From Anaerostipes butyraticus (lineage in GTDB: Bacteria; Bacillota; Clostridia; Lachnospirales; Lachnospiraceae): a stretch of 60,145 nt of DNA. A model generated the notes under the pieces. The model did no database searches, was not told where the DNA came from, and saw only the letters and a program-made list of their open reading frames with translations. Location: the NCBI RefSeq assembly GCF_016586355.1, contig NZ_BLYI01000030.1, positions 1-60,145 of the forward strand, read 5' to 3'. Every line of letters starts with the position of its first letter. Position 1 is the stretch's first letter. Of this stretch, positions 34,969 to 45,177 are shown piece by piece. A program made the translations under genes and the position numbers.

Positions 34969-35868
34969 ATGGCAAGTGAAATCCGATTCCCTAATCTGGG
35001 GATTGTACTGAAAAATGTAGGGGAAGGATTCCATATTGGAAATTTTGAGATAAGATATTATGGTGTAATGATCGCCTTGGGATTTTTATTTGGACTGACC
35101 CTGTCATATTATGCAGCAAAACGCACAAAGGGATTTGATCCGGAAATGGTTTTTGACTATCTGATCTGTATGGTCATTCCTGCGATCGCAGGTGCAAGAC
35201 TTTATTATGTGATATTTTCCTGGGATTATTATAAGGAGCATCTGGGAGAAATTATAGAAATACGAAACGGCGGTCTGGCAATCTATGGCGGGATTATCGC
35301 TGCTGCGCTGGTGCTGTTTATTTTCTGCAGGGTGCGTAAAGTATCCATGGCTCAGTTTACAGATATCGCGGTCAAGGGACTGCTGGTTGGACAGATCCTG
35401 GGACGATGGGGAAATTTTTTTAACAGGGAAGCCTTTGGAGGATTTACAGATGGTCTGTTTGCAATGCAGATTCCAACAGATTTTTTCCTGGAACATGGAA
35501 GATTATCAGAAATCATAGAATCGGGGCTGTATGACAAAGCTGTATTTTTGGATGCAGGCAGCAGTGCAGCGTCCTATATTCAGGTTCATCCGACTTTTCT
35601 GTATGAAAGTGTTTGGAATCTGATGGTGCTGCTGTTCATTTTATGGTTTACCAAAAGAAAAGCTTTTGACGGAGAACTGACAGCGCTGTATGCCGCAGGA
35701 TATGGAATCGGAAGATTCTGGATCGAGGGTCTGAGAACGGACTCGCTGATGATCGGAAATACCGGGATCAGAGTATCCCAGATGCTGGCAGCGTTTCTTG
35801 CGGCAGGAGGGATCATTGTCATTTGCTGGGGAAGACTACGAAAGAAAAAGAAAAAAACAGCAGAATAG
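34969..35868 (+). CDS. lgt: Prolipoprotein diacylglyceryl transferase
   Basis: 299 residues with seven predicted membrane helices. The Lgt signature GRWGNFFNREAFGG (about 145-158) carries the invariant Arg and Asn, and HPTFLYESVWNL (about 206-217) follows the family pattern. It adds diacylglycerol from phosphatidylglycerol to the lipobox Cys of prolipoproteins, such as the flavodoxin lipoprotein at 660. AAAGGAAGAG lies before the ATG. Confidence 0.96.
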   Translation: MASEIRFPNLGIVLKNVGEGFHIGNFEIRYYGVMIALGFLFGLTLSYYAAKRTKGFDPEMVFDYLICMVIPAIAGARLYYVIFSWDYYKEHLGEIIEIRNGGLAIYGGIIAAALVLFIFCRVRKVSMAQFTDIAVKGLLVGQILGRWGNFFNREAFGGFTDGLFAMQIPTDFFLEHGRLSEIIESGLYDKAVFLDAGSSAASYIQVHPTFLYESVWNLMVLLFILWFTKRKAFDGELTALYAAGYGIGRFWIEGLRTDSLMIGNTGIRVSQMLAAFLAAGGIIVICWGRLRKKKKKTAE

Positions 35869-35871
35869 ATG

Positions 35872-35922
35872 AAAGAGCAGAGAAAAGCCAAAAAACCGGC
35901 AGATAACTCTGCTCTTTTTTGT
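35872..35922 (+). terminator. Terminator after lgt
   Basis: AGAGCAGAG (35874-35882) pairs with CTCTGCTCT (35907-35915), then a T run. Confidence 0.85.
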
Positions 35923-36012
35923 TTTTAGGGCGGGGAGAGAAAAGGAGGGGGAAAATGTCGAAAAAATGTCGAATTTATAAGAAAAAACTAAGATTTGGTT
36001 GTGGATTATTCC

Positions 36013-36041
36013 TTGCTTTTTTAATATGTATCGTATAAAAT
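36013..36041 (+). promoter_or_regulatory. Promoter of the dcw cluster
   Basis: TTGCTT (36013-36018), 17 bases, TAAAAT (36036-36041), directly ahead of the MraZ boxes. Confidence 0.6.
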
Positions 36042-36050
36042 GTTCATATA

Positions 36051-36076
36051 AGTGGTTAAAAGTGGTAGAAGGTGGG
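36051..36076 (+). promoter_or_regulatory. MraZ-box tandem repeats
   Basis: Three repeats on a 10-base step: AGTGGTTAAA (36051), AGTGGTAGAA (36061) and GGTGGGGGAC (36071), with another AGTGG at 36104. MraZ proteins bind tandem GTGG repeats of this spacing ahead of their own gene, so autoregulation of the dcw operon is expected. Confidence 0.8.
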
Positions 36077-36129
36077 GGACAACCTCCCGATACCATAGAC
36101 GAGAGTGGCAGGCACAAAGAGGTGAGTCC

Positions 36130-36561
36130 ATGTTCATGGGGGAACACAAACACACAATTGATGCAAAGGGCAGGCTGATAATTCCTTCCAGATTTCGGGA
36201 AGAACTGGGACAAGAGTTTATCATTACAAGGGGATTAGATGGATGTCTCTTTATTTTCCCTCAAAAAGAATGGAAAGAATTTGAAATGAAACTGAGAGGC
36301 CTTCCGCTCATTGATAAAAATGCAAGAAAATTTTCAAGGTTTTTTCTTTCCGGAGCGGCAGCCTGCGAGCTGGATAAGCAGGGCAGGATTCTGATACCGG
36401 GAGCGCTGAGGGAATTTGCGGGTATGGAAAAAGAAGTCATGCTGGCAGGAATGCTGAACCGCATCGAGGTGTGGAGCAAAGAGCGGTGGGATGCTAATAA
36501 CTCTTATGAAGACATGGATGAGATTGCTGCGGGCATGCAGGATTTAGGACTGAATATTTAG
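36130..36561 (+). CDS. mraZ: Transcriptional regulator MraZ
   Basis: 143 residues, the standard size, with two SpoVT/AbrB-like halves: [17 protein letters not shown] (about 8-24) and [19 protein letters not shown] (about 76-94), each with the DxxGR motif. It forms a ring that binds the repeats just upstream. The ATG at 36130 (MFMGEHKH) follows AGAGGTGAG; the frame extends upstream through the promoter region, which is not coding. Confidence 0.96.
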   Translation: MFMGEHKHTIDAKGRLIIPSRFREELGQEFIITRGLDGCLFIFPQKEWKEFEMKLRGLPLIDKNARKFSRFFLSGAAACELDKQGRILIPGALREFAGMEKEVMLAGMLNRIEVWSKERWDANNSYEDMDEIAAGMQDLGLNI

Positions 36562-36569
36562 GTGGGCAA

Positions 36570-37508
36570 ATGGAATTTAAGCATATTTCCGTATTACTGG
36601 AAGAGACAATCAGAGAACTTCATATAAAACCTGACGGCATCTATGTCGATGGTACGCTCGGCGGAGGCGGACATGCCTGGGAGATCTGCCGGCGGCTGTC
36701 TGATCAGGGACGTTATATCGGGATCGATCAGGATGCAGACGCAATCGAGGCAGGAAGCCGCCGTCTCAGGGAATTTGGAGACAAGGCAACGATCGTCAGA
36801 GATAATTATGTCAATATGCCCCGGATTCTTAAGGAACTGGGAATCGGAAAAGTTGACGGCATACTGCTGGATCTTGGGGTATCTTCTTTCCAGCTGGATG
36901 AGAAGGAGAGAGGATTTACATACCGGGAAGACGTTCCTCTGGATATGAGGATGGATCAGCGTCAGGAACTGACAGCCAGAGATATTGTCAATGATTACTC
37001 AGAGATGGATCTGTTTCATGTAATCCGGGATTATGGAGAAGAAAAATTTGCAAAAAATATCGCAAAACATATCGTCAGCAGACGACAGGAAAAGCCGATT
37101 GAAACGACAGGGGAATTGATTGAGATTATAAAAAATGCCATCCCGAAAAAGGTAAGGGCGGTTGGCGGACATCCGGCCAAACGGACGTTCCAGGCAATCC
37201 GGATCGAATGCAATCATGAACTGGATGTGTTAAAAGACAGTCTTGATGCAATGATCGATCTGCTGAACCCGGGGGGAAGGCTTTGCATTATTACATTTCA
37301 TTCGCTGGAAGATCGAATTGTGAAACGTGCATTTAAGAAAAACGAAAACCCGTGTACCTGTCCGCCGAATTTTCCGGTGTGCGTATGTGGGAAAGTTTCA
37401 AAAGGAAGACAGGTGACACGCAAGCCGATTGTTCCCGGGGAGGAAGAGTTAGAACATAACAAAAGAGCAAAGAGCTCTAAGCTTAGAGTGTTTGAAAGAG
37501 GTATTTAG
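36570..37508 (+). CDS. rsmH: 16S rRNA m4C1402 methyltransferase RsmH
   Basis: 312 residues. The SAM site is [13 protein letters not shown] (about 29-41), followed by [27 protein letters not shown] and the C-terminal [16 protein letters not shown] are family signatures. It methylates N4 of C1402 in the ribosomal P site. It is standard second gene of the dcw operon, 8 bases after mraZ. Confidence 0.97.
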   Translation: MEFKHISVLLEETIRELHIKPDGIYVDGTLGGGGHAWEICRRLSDQGRYIGIDQDADAIEAGSRRLREFGDKATIVRDNYVNMPRILKELGIGKVDGILLDLGVSSFQLDEKERGFTYREDVPLDMRMDQRQELTARDIVNDYSEMDLFHVIRDYGEEKFAKNIAKHIVSRRQEKPIETTGELIEIIKNAIPKKVRAVGGHPAKRTFQAIRIECNHELDVLKDSLDAMIDLLNPGGRLCIITFHSLEDRIVKRAFKKNENPCTCPPNFPVCVCGKVSKGRQVTRKPIVPGEEELEHNKRAKSSKLRVFERGI

Positions 37509-37520
37509 GGGGATCGGTTT

Positions 37521-38009
37521 ATGGATAAGACAAGACAGGAACGTTACAATTTGATTTACGGCAATACGGCCCGCAAGATGGAAGCAGAACCAGTCAGACC
37601 GGAGCCGGAGAGAAGAAAGAAGAAAGTCAGACATAAAGCCAGACCGAAGACATCTGCCAGAACCAGACAGAATCAGCAGAAGGCAATGCAGATTGACTTC
37701 GCTTTTATTCGTGTTCTGATCGCGGCGGTTGTGATAGTTACCGCTGTCAGCCTTTTTTATCTGTCCGAACGTGCAAAGCTGGTGGAACAAAGAGAAGAAT
37801 TGTCTGATAAGAGAGAACAGTTAAACACTCTTCAGGTGGAAAATGAGGACTTGAATCTGGAAATCGAACAGAGTATTGATCTGGATCAGATTGAAAAAAC
37901 TGCAAAGAAATATGGAATGAAGGAGCCAGACTCCAGCCATATCATTCATTATGACAGCACGGACGTGGAATATGTCCGGCAGTATGATGATATTCCGGAT
38001 GCCGACTAA
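37521..38009 (+). CDS. ftsL: FtsL-like septum protein
   Basis: 162 residues. A basic cytoplasmic N-terminus (about 1-60) is followed by one membrane helix (FIRVLIAAVVIVTAVSLFYL, about 64-83) and a short external leucine-rich coiled coil (ERAKLVEQREELSDKREQL, then LQVENEDLNLEIEQ). Sequence is weakly conserved in this family; the assignment rests on topology and on position between rsmH and the first PBP. It would pair with DivIB and DivIC in the divisome. Confidence 0.85.
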   Translation: MDKTRQERYNLIYGNTARKMEAEPVRPEPERRKKKVRHKARPKTSARTRQNQQKAMQIDFAFIRVLIAAVVIVTAVSLFYLSERAKLVEQREELSDKREQLNTLQVENEDLNLEIEQSIDLDQIEKTAKKYGMKEPDSSHIIHYDSTDVEYVRQYDDIPDAD

Positions 38010-38021
38010 GAGGTGATTGCT

Positions 38022-39839
38022 TTGAGAAGACGACGTAGACGAAAGAAAATAAAACGACTTAATCATGCTATGAAGGTGAGGACGATCGGAACGATTACCT
38101 TCATAGCAATTCTTTTTATCATTCTGGCAGGAAGACTTGTTTATTTCAGCGTTTTTAAAAATGGTATTTATGAAAAGCAGGTATTGTCCCAGCAGAATTA
38201 TAACAGTGTCACGATTCCTTATAAAAGAGGGGATATTTTAGACCGGAATGGCAATACTTTAGCTACCAGCAAGAAGCTGTATAATCTTGTCCTTGAGCCG
38301 AAAAATATTTTAAGAACGGCAGATGTGCGGAAAAAGGTAGTGTCAGCACTGACAAAATATATGGGACTTGATAAGGACGCTCTGCTGTCTTATTTAAAAG
38401 AGAATAAAGATTCTTATTATTCTGTATATAAAGAAGACCTGACCTACAGCCAGGTGGCAGATATGAAAGAGTATATGGAAAGCGACGCCGGAGAAGATAT
38501 TTCAGGGGTTGTATTTTCTGAGAAATATCAGAGAGAATACCCTAATAAATCTCTGGCCAGCCAGGTAATAGGATTTGTTTCTGATAACAGCGGAACCGGC
38601 GGAATCGAGCAGTATTACAACAGCACGTTATCCGGTGTGGATGGACGCCGGTATACGTATTTGAATGAGGAACTGGAATCTGATACTTCCATCGTAGATC
38701 CGCAAAATGGAAAGACGGTGGTATCGACCATTGATTCCAATATTCAGAAGCTGGCGGAACAGAGACTGGCCGCTTTTGAAAAAGAATACGGAAGCAAGGG
38801 AAGCAGTATCCTTGTTATGAATCCGAACAACGGAGAAGTTTATGCCATGGCTTCTTCTACATCTTTTAATCTGGAAGATCCGAGAAATGAGAAAAATCTT
38901 CTTACGAAATATAAAAAGAGTGAAATTGATAAAATGAGTGAGAAGGAAAAAGTGGAGGCTTTCAATGAGATCTGGAAGAATCCGATTGTATCCAATACTT
39001 TTGAACCGGGATCAACCTTTAAGCCGTTTACCGTGGCGGCGGGACTGGAAGAGGGAATTTTAAAAGGAGACGAGACTTTTATCTGTAACGGATATGAGCA
39101 GATCGGATCCAATAGAATCCACTGTTCTCACAGATCCGGACACGGCAGGATCACACTGTCAGAATCTATTTCTTTATCCTGTAATGACGCGATCATGCAG
39201 ATTGCAGCGAAAGAAGGAAAAGATGTGTTTACGAAATATCAGAGGGAATTTAATTTTGGAAGTCTGACAGGAATCGATCTTCCGGGAGAAGCCAAAACAG
39301 ACACCCTTCTTCATACTGCTGATAAGATGGAAGATGTGGATCTGGCTACCAGTTCTTTTGGACAGTCTTTTAACTGTTCTATGATCCAGATGGCAAGCGC
39401 ATTTTGCTCTCTTGTTAATGGAGGCAGTTATTATGAGCCTCATGTAGTGCGCCAGCTGCAAAATGATAAAGGCAGTGTGATCAGCAATGTGGAACCGGCA
39501 CTGGTTAAGCAGACAGTATCTAGGGATACATCTGACAAACTGAAAGAATATATGAGGGAAACGGTGGAATCCGGAACCGGAAAAAAAGCTCAGCTGGATG
39601 ATTATACGGTAGGAGGAAAAACCGGTACTGCAGAAAAGATTCCAAGAAGTGCCGGAACCTATGTGGTTTCCTTCTGTGGATTTGCGCCAGTGGAAGATCC
39701 GCAGGTTGTTGTATACGTGGTCATTGATGAGATTCAGAAAGGATCTCAGCAGAATACGGGACTTACTGTTGAGATCGCCAGAGATGTGATCGAAGGTTCC
39801 CTGAAAGAACTGAAGGTGGCAAAAAGCACGAATCAGTAA
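38022..39839 (+). CDS. Class B penicillin-binding protein (PbpB/FtsI type)
   Basis: 605 residues. One N-terminal membrane helix (about 17-40) leads to a dimerisation domain (RGDILDRNGNTLA) and a transpeptidase domain with the three active-site motifs: EPGSTFKPF (Ser about 331), SLSCN (about 384-388) and GGKTGTAEK (about 531). There is no PASTA repeat at the C-terminus. It cross-links septal peptidoglycan with FtsW. The TTG at 38022 is chosen because AAGAGGTGA ends at 38017; the GTG at 38013 lies inside that site. Confidence 0.9.
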   Translation: MRRRRRRKKIKRLNHAMKVRTIGTITFIAILFIILAGRLVYFSVFKNGIYEKQVLSQQNYNSVTIPYKRGDILDRNGNTLATSKKLYNLVLEPKNILRTADVRKKVVSALTKYMGLDKDALLSYLKENKDSYYSVYKEDLTYSQVADMKEYMESDAGEDISGVVFSEKYQREYPNKSLASQVIGFVSDNSGTGGIEQYYNSTLSGVDGRRYTYLNEELESDTSIVDPQNGKTVVSTIDSNIQKLAEQRLAAFEKEYGSKGSSILVMNPNNGEVYAMASSTSFNLEDPRNEKNLLTKYKKSEIDKMSEKEKVEAFNEIWKNPIVSNTFEPGSTFKPFTVAAGLEEGILKGDETFICNGYEQIGSNRIHCSHRSGHGRITLSESISLSCNDAIMQIAAKEGKDVFTKYQREFNFGSLTGIDLPGEAKTDTLLHTADKMEDVDLATSSFGQSFNCSMIQMASAFCSLVNGGSYYEPHVVRQLQNDKGSVISNVEPALVKQTVSRDTSDKLKEYMRETVESGTGKKAQLDDYTVGGKTGTAEKIPRSAGTYVVSFCGFAPVEDPQVVVYVVIDEIQKGSQQNTGLTVEIARDVIEGSLKELKVAKSTNQ

Positions 39840-39895
39840 TATGAGCCGGATTTTTTCATACGTTTATAATAGTATGGAATTATGAGGCGCAGCCG

Positions 39896-41632
39896 GTGAA
39901 AACAGGATATAAAAAGAAGATTCTTGGAATTACAGGACTGATCTGTCTGGGATTTTCAGTTGTAGCGGTCCGCCTTGGATATGTTATGATTGCTCAGTCA
40001 GATAAATATCAGGAGCTGGCCAGGGATCTTCATCAAAGGGAGAGAGAAATCAAAGCCCCCAGAGGGAATATCTATGACCGTAACGGAGTAAAGATTGCTT
40101 CCAATAAAGCGGTTTATTCGATTTCTGTTATTTATTCTCAGATGACAGATAAGAAAAAAGTGGTTCAGGTTCTTTCAGAAGAACTGGGACTGGAAACAGA
40201 AGAAATCAAAGGAAAAGTCTATAAAAATTCTGTCCGGGAAAAGATCAAAAGCAATGTGGAGAAAGAAACCGCAGACCGGATCCGTGAATATAAACTGGAT
40301 GGAGTAAAAGTAGATGAAGATTACAAAAGAGTGTATCCATACGACTCGCTTGCATCAAAGGTTCTGGGATTTACCGGAGGTGACAATCAGGGAATTGTCG
40401 GACTGGAGGTTTTCTATGATAAATATCTGAAAGGAAAATCCGGGAAAATCCTTACATTAACCGATGGAAAAGGAATTGAGATTGAAGGAGCCTATGAAGA
40501 GCGGGATGAGCCTGTGGCGGGAAATGATTTGTATACTTCTCTGGATGTGAATCTGCAGAATTATGTGACACAGGCTTGTGAAAAAGTAAAAAAAGAAAAG
40601 AATGCCAAACAGGTTTCCATGATTTTGATGAATCCGCAGAATGGAGAGATTTACGCCATGGCCAATGTGCCGGAATATAATCTCAATGAACCGTTTAAAC
40701 TGAACAGCAGGCAGCAGCAGGCAGACAGCAAAAAGCAGCAGGAATATCTGAACCAGAAGTGGAGAAATTCCTGCATCAATGACACTTATGAGCCAGGATC
40801 GGTATTTAAGATCGTAACGGCGGCTGCAGGGCTGGAATCAGGGAAGGTAAAAGTGACAGATCATTTCAACTGTCCGGGATTCCGGATTGTAGAGGATCGT
40901 AAGATCCGGTGTCATAAAACTACGGGACATGGAAGCGAAACATTCCGGGAAGGAGTCATGAACTCCTGCAATCCGGTTTTCATGGAAGTAGGGGCCCGGG
41001 TGGGGGTCGATGGAATGTATGATATGTTCCGGAAACTCGGGCTGTTTGAAAAAACCGGAATTGATCTTCCGGGAGAGGCAAATTCTATCATGCATAAGAA
41101 AAAAAATGTGAAAGCGGTGGAACTGGCAACGATGTCATTTGGGCAGTCCATTCAGATTACACCGCTGCAGCTTCTGCGTGCTGCCAGCGCGGCAGTAAAC
41201 GGAGGGAAGCTGATAACTCCTCACTTCGGAGTCCGCACGGTTTCTGCGGACGGGAAGAAGGAGAAGATCTTTGAATATCCGGAGAAAAAAGGAGTGATTC
41301 AAAAAGAAACATCAGAGACCCTGAGGGACCTGTTAAAAGCAGTTGTCTCAGAAGGATCCGGAAGAAACTGTAAAATCGAAGGGTTTTCCATCGGAGGGAA
41401 GACAGCGACCAGTGAAAAACTGCCGAGGGGAAACGGCAAGTATATTTCTTCATTTCTCGGATTTTCAAAAGCAGAAGATCCGACCGTTATGGGGATCGTG
41501 CTGATCGATGAGCCGGAAGGCACGTATTATGGCGGAACTATCGCGGCGCCGGTCATGCGCAGTGTTTTTCAGGTGGCGCTGCCGTATCTGGGAATTTCCA
41601 AAGATTATACAGCTGAGAAAGAAAATGAATAA
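39896..41632 (+). CDS. Second class B penicillin-binding protein (SpoVD-like)
   Basis: 578 residues. Same layout as the gene before it: membrane anchor, RGNIYDRNGVKIAS, then EPGSVFKIV (Ser about 302) and MNSCN (about 356). The third motif reads GGKTATSEK, so the KTG Gly is Ala. No PASTA domain. A tandem pbpB-spoVD arrangement is typical of endospore formers, where SpoVD makes spore cortex. The GTG start has only a weak GAGGCG ahead of it; no closer ATG is in frame. Confidence 0.85.
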   Translation: MKTGYKKKILGITGLICLGFSVVAVRLGYVMIAQSDKYQELARDLHQREREIKAPRGNIYDRNGVKIASNKAVYSISVIYSQMTDKKKVVQVLSEELGLETEEIKGKVYKNSVREKIKSNVEKETADRIREYKLDGVKVDEDYKRVYPYDSLASKVLGFTGGDNQGIVGLEVFYDKYLKGKSGKILTLTDGKGIEIEGAYEERDEPVAGNDLYTSLDVNLQNYVTQACEKVKKEKNAKQVSMILMNPQNGEIYAMANVPEYNLNEPFKLNSRQQQADSKKQQEYLNQKWRNSCINDTYEPGSVFKIVTAAAGLESGKVKVTDHFNCPGFRIVEDRKIRCHKTTGHGSETFREGVMNSCNPVFMEVGARVGVDGMYDMFRKLGLFEKTGIDLPGEANSIMHKKKNVKAVELATMSFGQSIQITPLQLLRAASAAVNGGKLITPHFGVRTVSADGKKEKIFEYPEKKGVIQKETSETLRDLLKAVVSEGSGRNCKIEGFSIGGKTATSEKLPRGNGKYISSFLGFSKAEDPTVMGIVLIDEPEGTYYGGTIAAPVMRSVFQVALPYLGISKDYTAEKENE

Positions 41633-41694
41633 GAGAACAGGATGGGAGATAACTCTTATCCTCACAAGCGGCGAGTAACAAATGAGGTGGCGAT

Positions 41695-42666
41695 ATGAAT
41701 TATGGAATTGTAAAGCCGGTTTTGGCTGCCTTTTTCATCAGTGTGGCTTTAAGCCCTCTGATGATCCGATATCTTCATAAGCTGAAATTCGGCCAGTTCA
41801 TCCGGGGAGAGGGCCCGGAATCACACCTGAAGAAGTCTGGCACTCCAACCATGGGAGGCCTGATCATTTTACTTGGCATCGTGATAGCTTCACTGTTTTA
41901 TGTGAAAGATTATCCGGCCGTGATACCGATTTTGTTTGTAACTCTTGGATTTGGCTTTATTGGCTTTATCGATGATTATATTAAGGTAGTCATGAAAAGA
42001 AATCTTGGCCTGAAAGCATGGCAGAAAATGCTGGGTCAGATTTGCGTTACAGGCATATTTGCATATTATCTGATCAACTATACGGACACAGGAACGCTGA
42101 TGCTGATTCCATTTACCCATGGGAAATATCTGGATCTGGGAATCTTTTTTGTCCCGGGAATTTTCCTTATTCTGCTTGGCACGGTAAATGGGGCAAACTT
42201 CACAGACGGTCTGGATGGTCTGGCGTCCAGTGTAACAGTGCTGATCGCTACCTTTTTTACAGTAGCAGCCATTGGTATGGGAGCATCTGGAAACGACCCG
42301 GGGATTTGGCCGATTTCCTGTGCGACAGTCGGCTCGCTTCTGGGATTTCTGGTGTTTAACGTATATCCGGCGCGGGTGTTTATGGGAGACACAGGATCGC
42401 TTGCCCTGGGCGGGTTTGTGGCAGCTACAGCGGTTATGCTGAAACTGCCGCTGTTCATACCGATCGTCGCGTTTATTTATATGATTGAAGTGATTTCTGT
42501 TATGCTGCAGGTATGTTACTTCAAAGTTACAGGAGGAAAAAGATTATTTAAAATGGCGCCGATCCATCACCATTTTGAACTTTCCGGATGGCCGGAAACG
42601 AAGGTTGTGGCGATTTTTGCGATCGTTACAGCAGTAAGCTGTCTGATCGGATTGGTAGCAATTTAG
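41695..42666 (+). CDS. mraY: Phospho-MurNAc-pentapeptide transferase MraY
   Basis: 323 residues with about ten membrane helices. Catalytic and substrate motifs are seen: GFIDDYIKVV (Asp pair, about 85-94), NFTDGLDGLAS (about 169-179) and the metal/phosphate loop MAPIHHHFELSGW (about 285-297). It makes lipid I at the membrane. ATGAGGTGG before the ATG. Confidence 0.97.
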   Translation: MNYGIVKPVLAAFFISVALSPLMIRYLHKLKFGQFIRGEGPESHLKKSGTPTMGGLIILLGIVIASLFYVKDYPAVIPILFVTLGFGFIGFIDDYIKVVMKRNLGLKAWQKMLGQICVTGIFAYYLINYTDTGTLMLIPFTHGKYLDLGIFFVPGIFLILLGTVNGANFTDGLDGLASSVTVLIATFFTVAAIGMGASGNDPGIWPISCATVGSLLGFLVFNVYPARVFMGDTGSLALGGFVAATAVMLKLPLFIPIVAFIYMIEVISVMLQVCYFKVTGGKRLFKMAPIHHHFELSGWPETKVVAIFAIVTAVSCLIGLVAI

Positions 42667-42679
42667 TAAGGAGAAGAAC

Positions 42680-44044
42680 ATGGCATTGAAAGATAAGAAA
42701 GTTTTAGTTGCGGGAGCAGGAAAAAGCGGGATTGGATCTGTAAATCTTTTGCTGAAAGCCGGCGCTGACGTTGTGCTGACAGATGGAAATAAAGATCTGG
42801 ATCCAGAAGCCTTGTATCAGAAAATATATCAGGAAACAAAGATTCCTTTGATTTTAGGAGAAGTAAACGAAGAACAGGTTAAAGAGTTTGATCTTCTCGT
42901 TCTGAGTCCTGGAATTTCCGTAAACGCGCCGATCGCCTGTCTGTTTGCAGATCAGGGGAAACCGGTCTGGAGTGAGATTGAACTGGCTTATCAGGCGGGA
43001 AAAGGCAAAATCGCGGCGATTACAGGAACCAATGGAAAAACGACGACAACGGCTCTGACCGGAGAAATCATGAAAGGATATTATGACAGCACTTTTGTGG
43101 TGGGAAATATCGGAACTCCGTACACCAGTGTGGCTCTGGATACGAAAGAGGACAGCAGGATCGTTGCGGAAATCAGCAGCTTTCAGCTGGAAACGATCGT
43201 TGATTTCTGTCCGGATGTCTGCGCGGTATTAAATATCACGCCGGATCATCTGGATCGTCACGGCACGGTGGAAGTCTACGCAAAAACCAAGGAATCCATC
43301 GGGAAAAATCAGAGACCGGATCAGGTCATGGTTCTGAACTATGAAGATAAGACAACGAGAGAGATGGCAGACCGTGCAAAAGGCAGGGTGGTATTTTTCA
43401 GCCTTCATCATAAAGCAGAAGAAGGAGTTTATATGGAGGGAGACCGGTTTATCATCGAAGACGATGGAACAAAGACGGAAGTCTGTACTCTGGAAGACAC
43501 CTGTCTGCTGGGAGACCATAATTATGAAAATATCCTGGCTGCCATTGCGGTATCTTATTATATGGGGGTTCCTGCCGAATATATCAGGGAAGGAATCAGG
43601 AAGTTTAAAGGAGTGGCGCACAGGATTGAATACGTAGATACGGTAAACGGAGTGGCTTATTATAATGATTCCAAAGGAACAAATCCAGACGCGGCCATCA
43701 AAGGAATCCAGGCGATGAACCGCCCGACTTATCTGATCGGCGGCGGATATGATAAAAAGGCAGCTTATGATGAATGGATAGAGGCCTTTGACGGAAAAGT
43801 AAAAGAGCTGATCCTTATGGGGGCTACGGCTTCGAAAATTGCCGAGACCGCAAAGGCGCACGGTTTTGAAGCTGTTGTATTTGTGGATTCCATGGAGGAA
43901 GCCATTCAGTACGCGGCAGACAAAGCAGAGGATGGAGATGCGGTACTGCTGTCTCCGGCGTGCGCAAGCTGGGGAATGTTCCCGAATTATGAAGTACGAG
44001 GGGATATCTTTAAAGAATGTGTAAAAAAATTAAAGGAGCTGTAG
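42680..44044 (+). CDS. murD: UDP-MurNAc-L-Ala:D-Glu ligase MurD
   Basis: 454 residues. An N-terminal Rossmann UDP-binding domain (VLVAGAGKSGIGSV) is followed by the ATP loop AAITGTNGKTTTTAL (about 112-126), the metal/carbamate region LNITPDHLDRHG, and the C-terminal Mur ligase domain (PTYLIGGGYDKKA, SPACASWGMF). It adds D-Glu to the cytoplasmic precursor. AAGGAG precedes the ATG. Confidence 0.97.
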   Translation: MALKDKKVLVAGAGKSGIGSVNLLLKAGADVVLTDGNKDLDPEALYQKIYQETKIPLILGEVNEEQVKEFDLLVLSPGISVNAPIACLFADQGKPVWSEIELAYQAGKGKIAAITGTNGKTTTTALTGEIMKGYYDSTFVVGNIGTPYTSVALDTKEDSRIVAEISSFQLETIVDFCPDVCAVLNITPDHLDRHGTVEVYAKTKESIGKNQRPDQVMVLNYEDKTTREMADRAKGRVVFFSLHHKAEEGVYMEGDRFIIEDDGTKTEVCTLEDTCLLGDHNYENILAAIAVSYYMGVPAEYIREGIRKFKGVAHRIEYVDTVNGVAYYNDSKGTNPDAAIKGIQAMNRPTYLIGGGYDKKAAYDEWIEAFDGKVKELILMGATASKIAETAKAHGFEAVVFVDSMEEAIQYAADKAEDGDAVLLSPACASWGMFPNYEVRGDIFKECVKKLKEL

Positions 44045-44047
44045 GCT

Positions 44048-45163
44048 GTGGCAAACCGGATTAAAGAGAAGTATTTGGCCAGAAAGAAATATTTTGATTA
44101 TCCCATGCTGTTTCTGGTGATATTTTTGATATTATTTGGAATGGTTATGATTTTCAGCACAAGTTCATATAAGAGTACGATCACATATGGAAATCCGTAT
44201 CACTGGCTGATACGTCAGGCGGCGGCAGTGGTAATTGGCGCGGTGTTTATGATCGCCTTTTGCAAGATCGACTACCGGGTATTTAAACATTTATTTTTTG
44301 CCAGAGGATGCTATGGACTCAGCATTGCGCTGCTGGTTATCGTGCTGGCGATTGGCGCGGCAAAAAAGGGATCCGTCCGCTGGATTTCTATTGGAGGATT
44401 TCAGTTCCAGCCGTCAGAGTTTGCCAAAATCCTTTTGGTCATGTATCTGGCGTACACGTTATCAAGAAATGCCGGTAAAATGAGGAGTTTCTGGGATACG
44501 CTGAAAGTGCTGCTCAAATGTGTGCCGGTCATCGGGCTGGTAGCATATCAGAATCTGAGTACGGCTCTGGTTATTTGTGCGATTACAGGTGTTATGGTCT
44601 TTGTGGTAAGTCCGAAAACAAAGGAACTGATCGGAGTTGCCCTCGGAATGGTGGGCGTTCTTGTGGCATATCTGGCATTTTCCAGCAGCTACCGAAACGA
44701 AAGGCTTCAGATCTGGCTTCATCCGGAATCTCATGAAAAGGGGCTTCAGACCATGCAGGCCTTGTATGCGATCGGTTCTGGAGGAATCTTCGGAAAAGGA
44801 CTGGGACAGAGCATGCAGAAAATGGGATTTGTGCCGGAGTCTCATAATGATATGATTTTTTCGATCATTTGTGAGGAGCTGGGGCTGTTTGGAGCTATTT
44901 GTCTGATTCTTGTATTTATGGCACTGATCTGGAGGATGCTTCTGATTGCCATGAATGCGGAAGATCTGTTTGGATCTCTGATTGCGATTGGCTTTATGAC
45001 GCATATTGCCGTGCAGGTGTTTATCAATATTGCGGTTGTTACCAACACGATACCGCCGACAGGAATCCCGCTTCCGTTTATCAGTTACGGAGGAAGCTCG
45101 ATTCTGGCTATTATGGCGGAAATGGGAATTGTGCTTTCCATCTCCAAGAGAATACGGTTATAA
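44048..45163 (+). CDS. ftsW: Peptidoglycan polymerase FtsW
   Basis: 371 residues, SEDS family with about ten membrane helices. Family signatures are WISIGGFQFQPSEFAKI (about 116-132), the external-loop Asp region KGLGQSMQKMGFVPESHNDM (about 256-275) and TGIPLPFISYGGSS near the C-terminus. It polymerises septal glycan together with the class B PBPs upstream. The GTG start lies 3 bases after murD, with AAAGGAG inside the murD end. Confidence 0.93.
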   Translation: MANRIKEKYLARKKYFDYPMLFLVIFLILFGMVMIFSTSSYKSTITYGNPYHWLIRQAAAVVIGAVFMIAFCKIDYRVFKHLFFARGCYGLSIALLVIVLAIGAAKKGSVRWISIGGFQFQPSEFAKILLVMYLAYTLSRNAGKMRSFWDTLKVLLKCVPVIGLVAYQNLSTALVICAITGVMVFVVSPKTKELIGVALGMVGVLVAYLAFSSSYRNERLQIWLHPESHEKGLQTMQALYAIGSGGIFGKGLGQSMQKMGFVPESHNDMIFSIICEELGLFGAICLILVFMALIWRMLLIAMNAEDLFGSLIAIGFMTHIAVQVFINIAVVTNTIPPTGIPLPFISYGGSSILAIMAEMGIVLSISKRIRL

Positions 45164-45177
45164 AAGGATGAGTGCTT

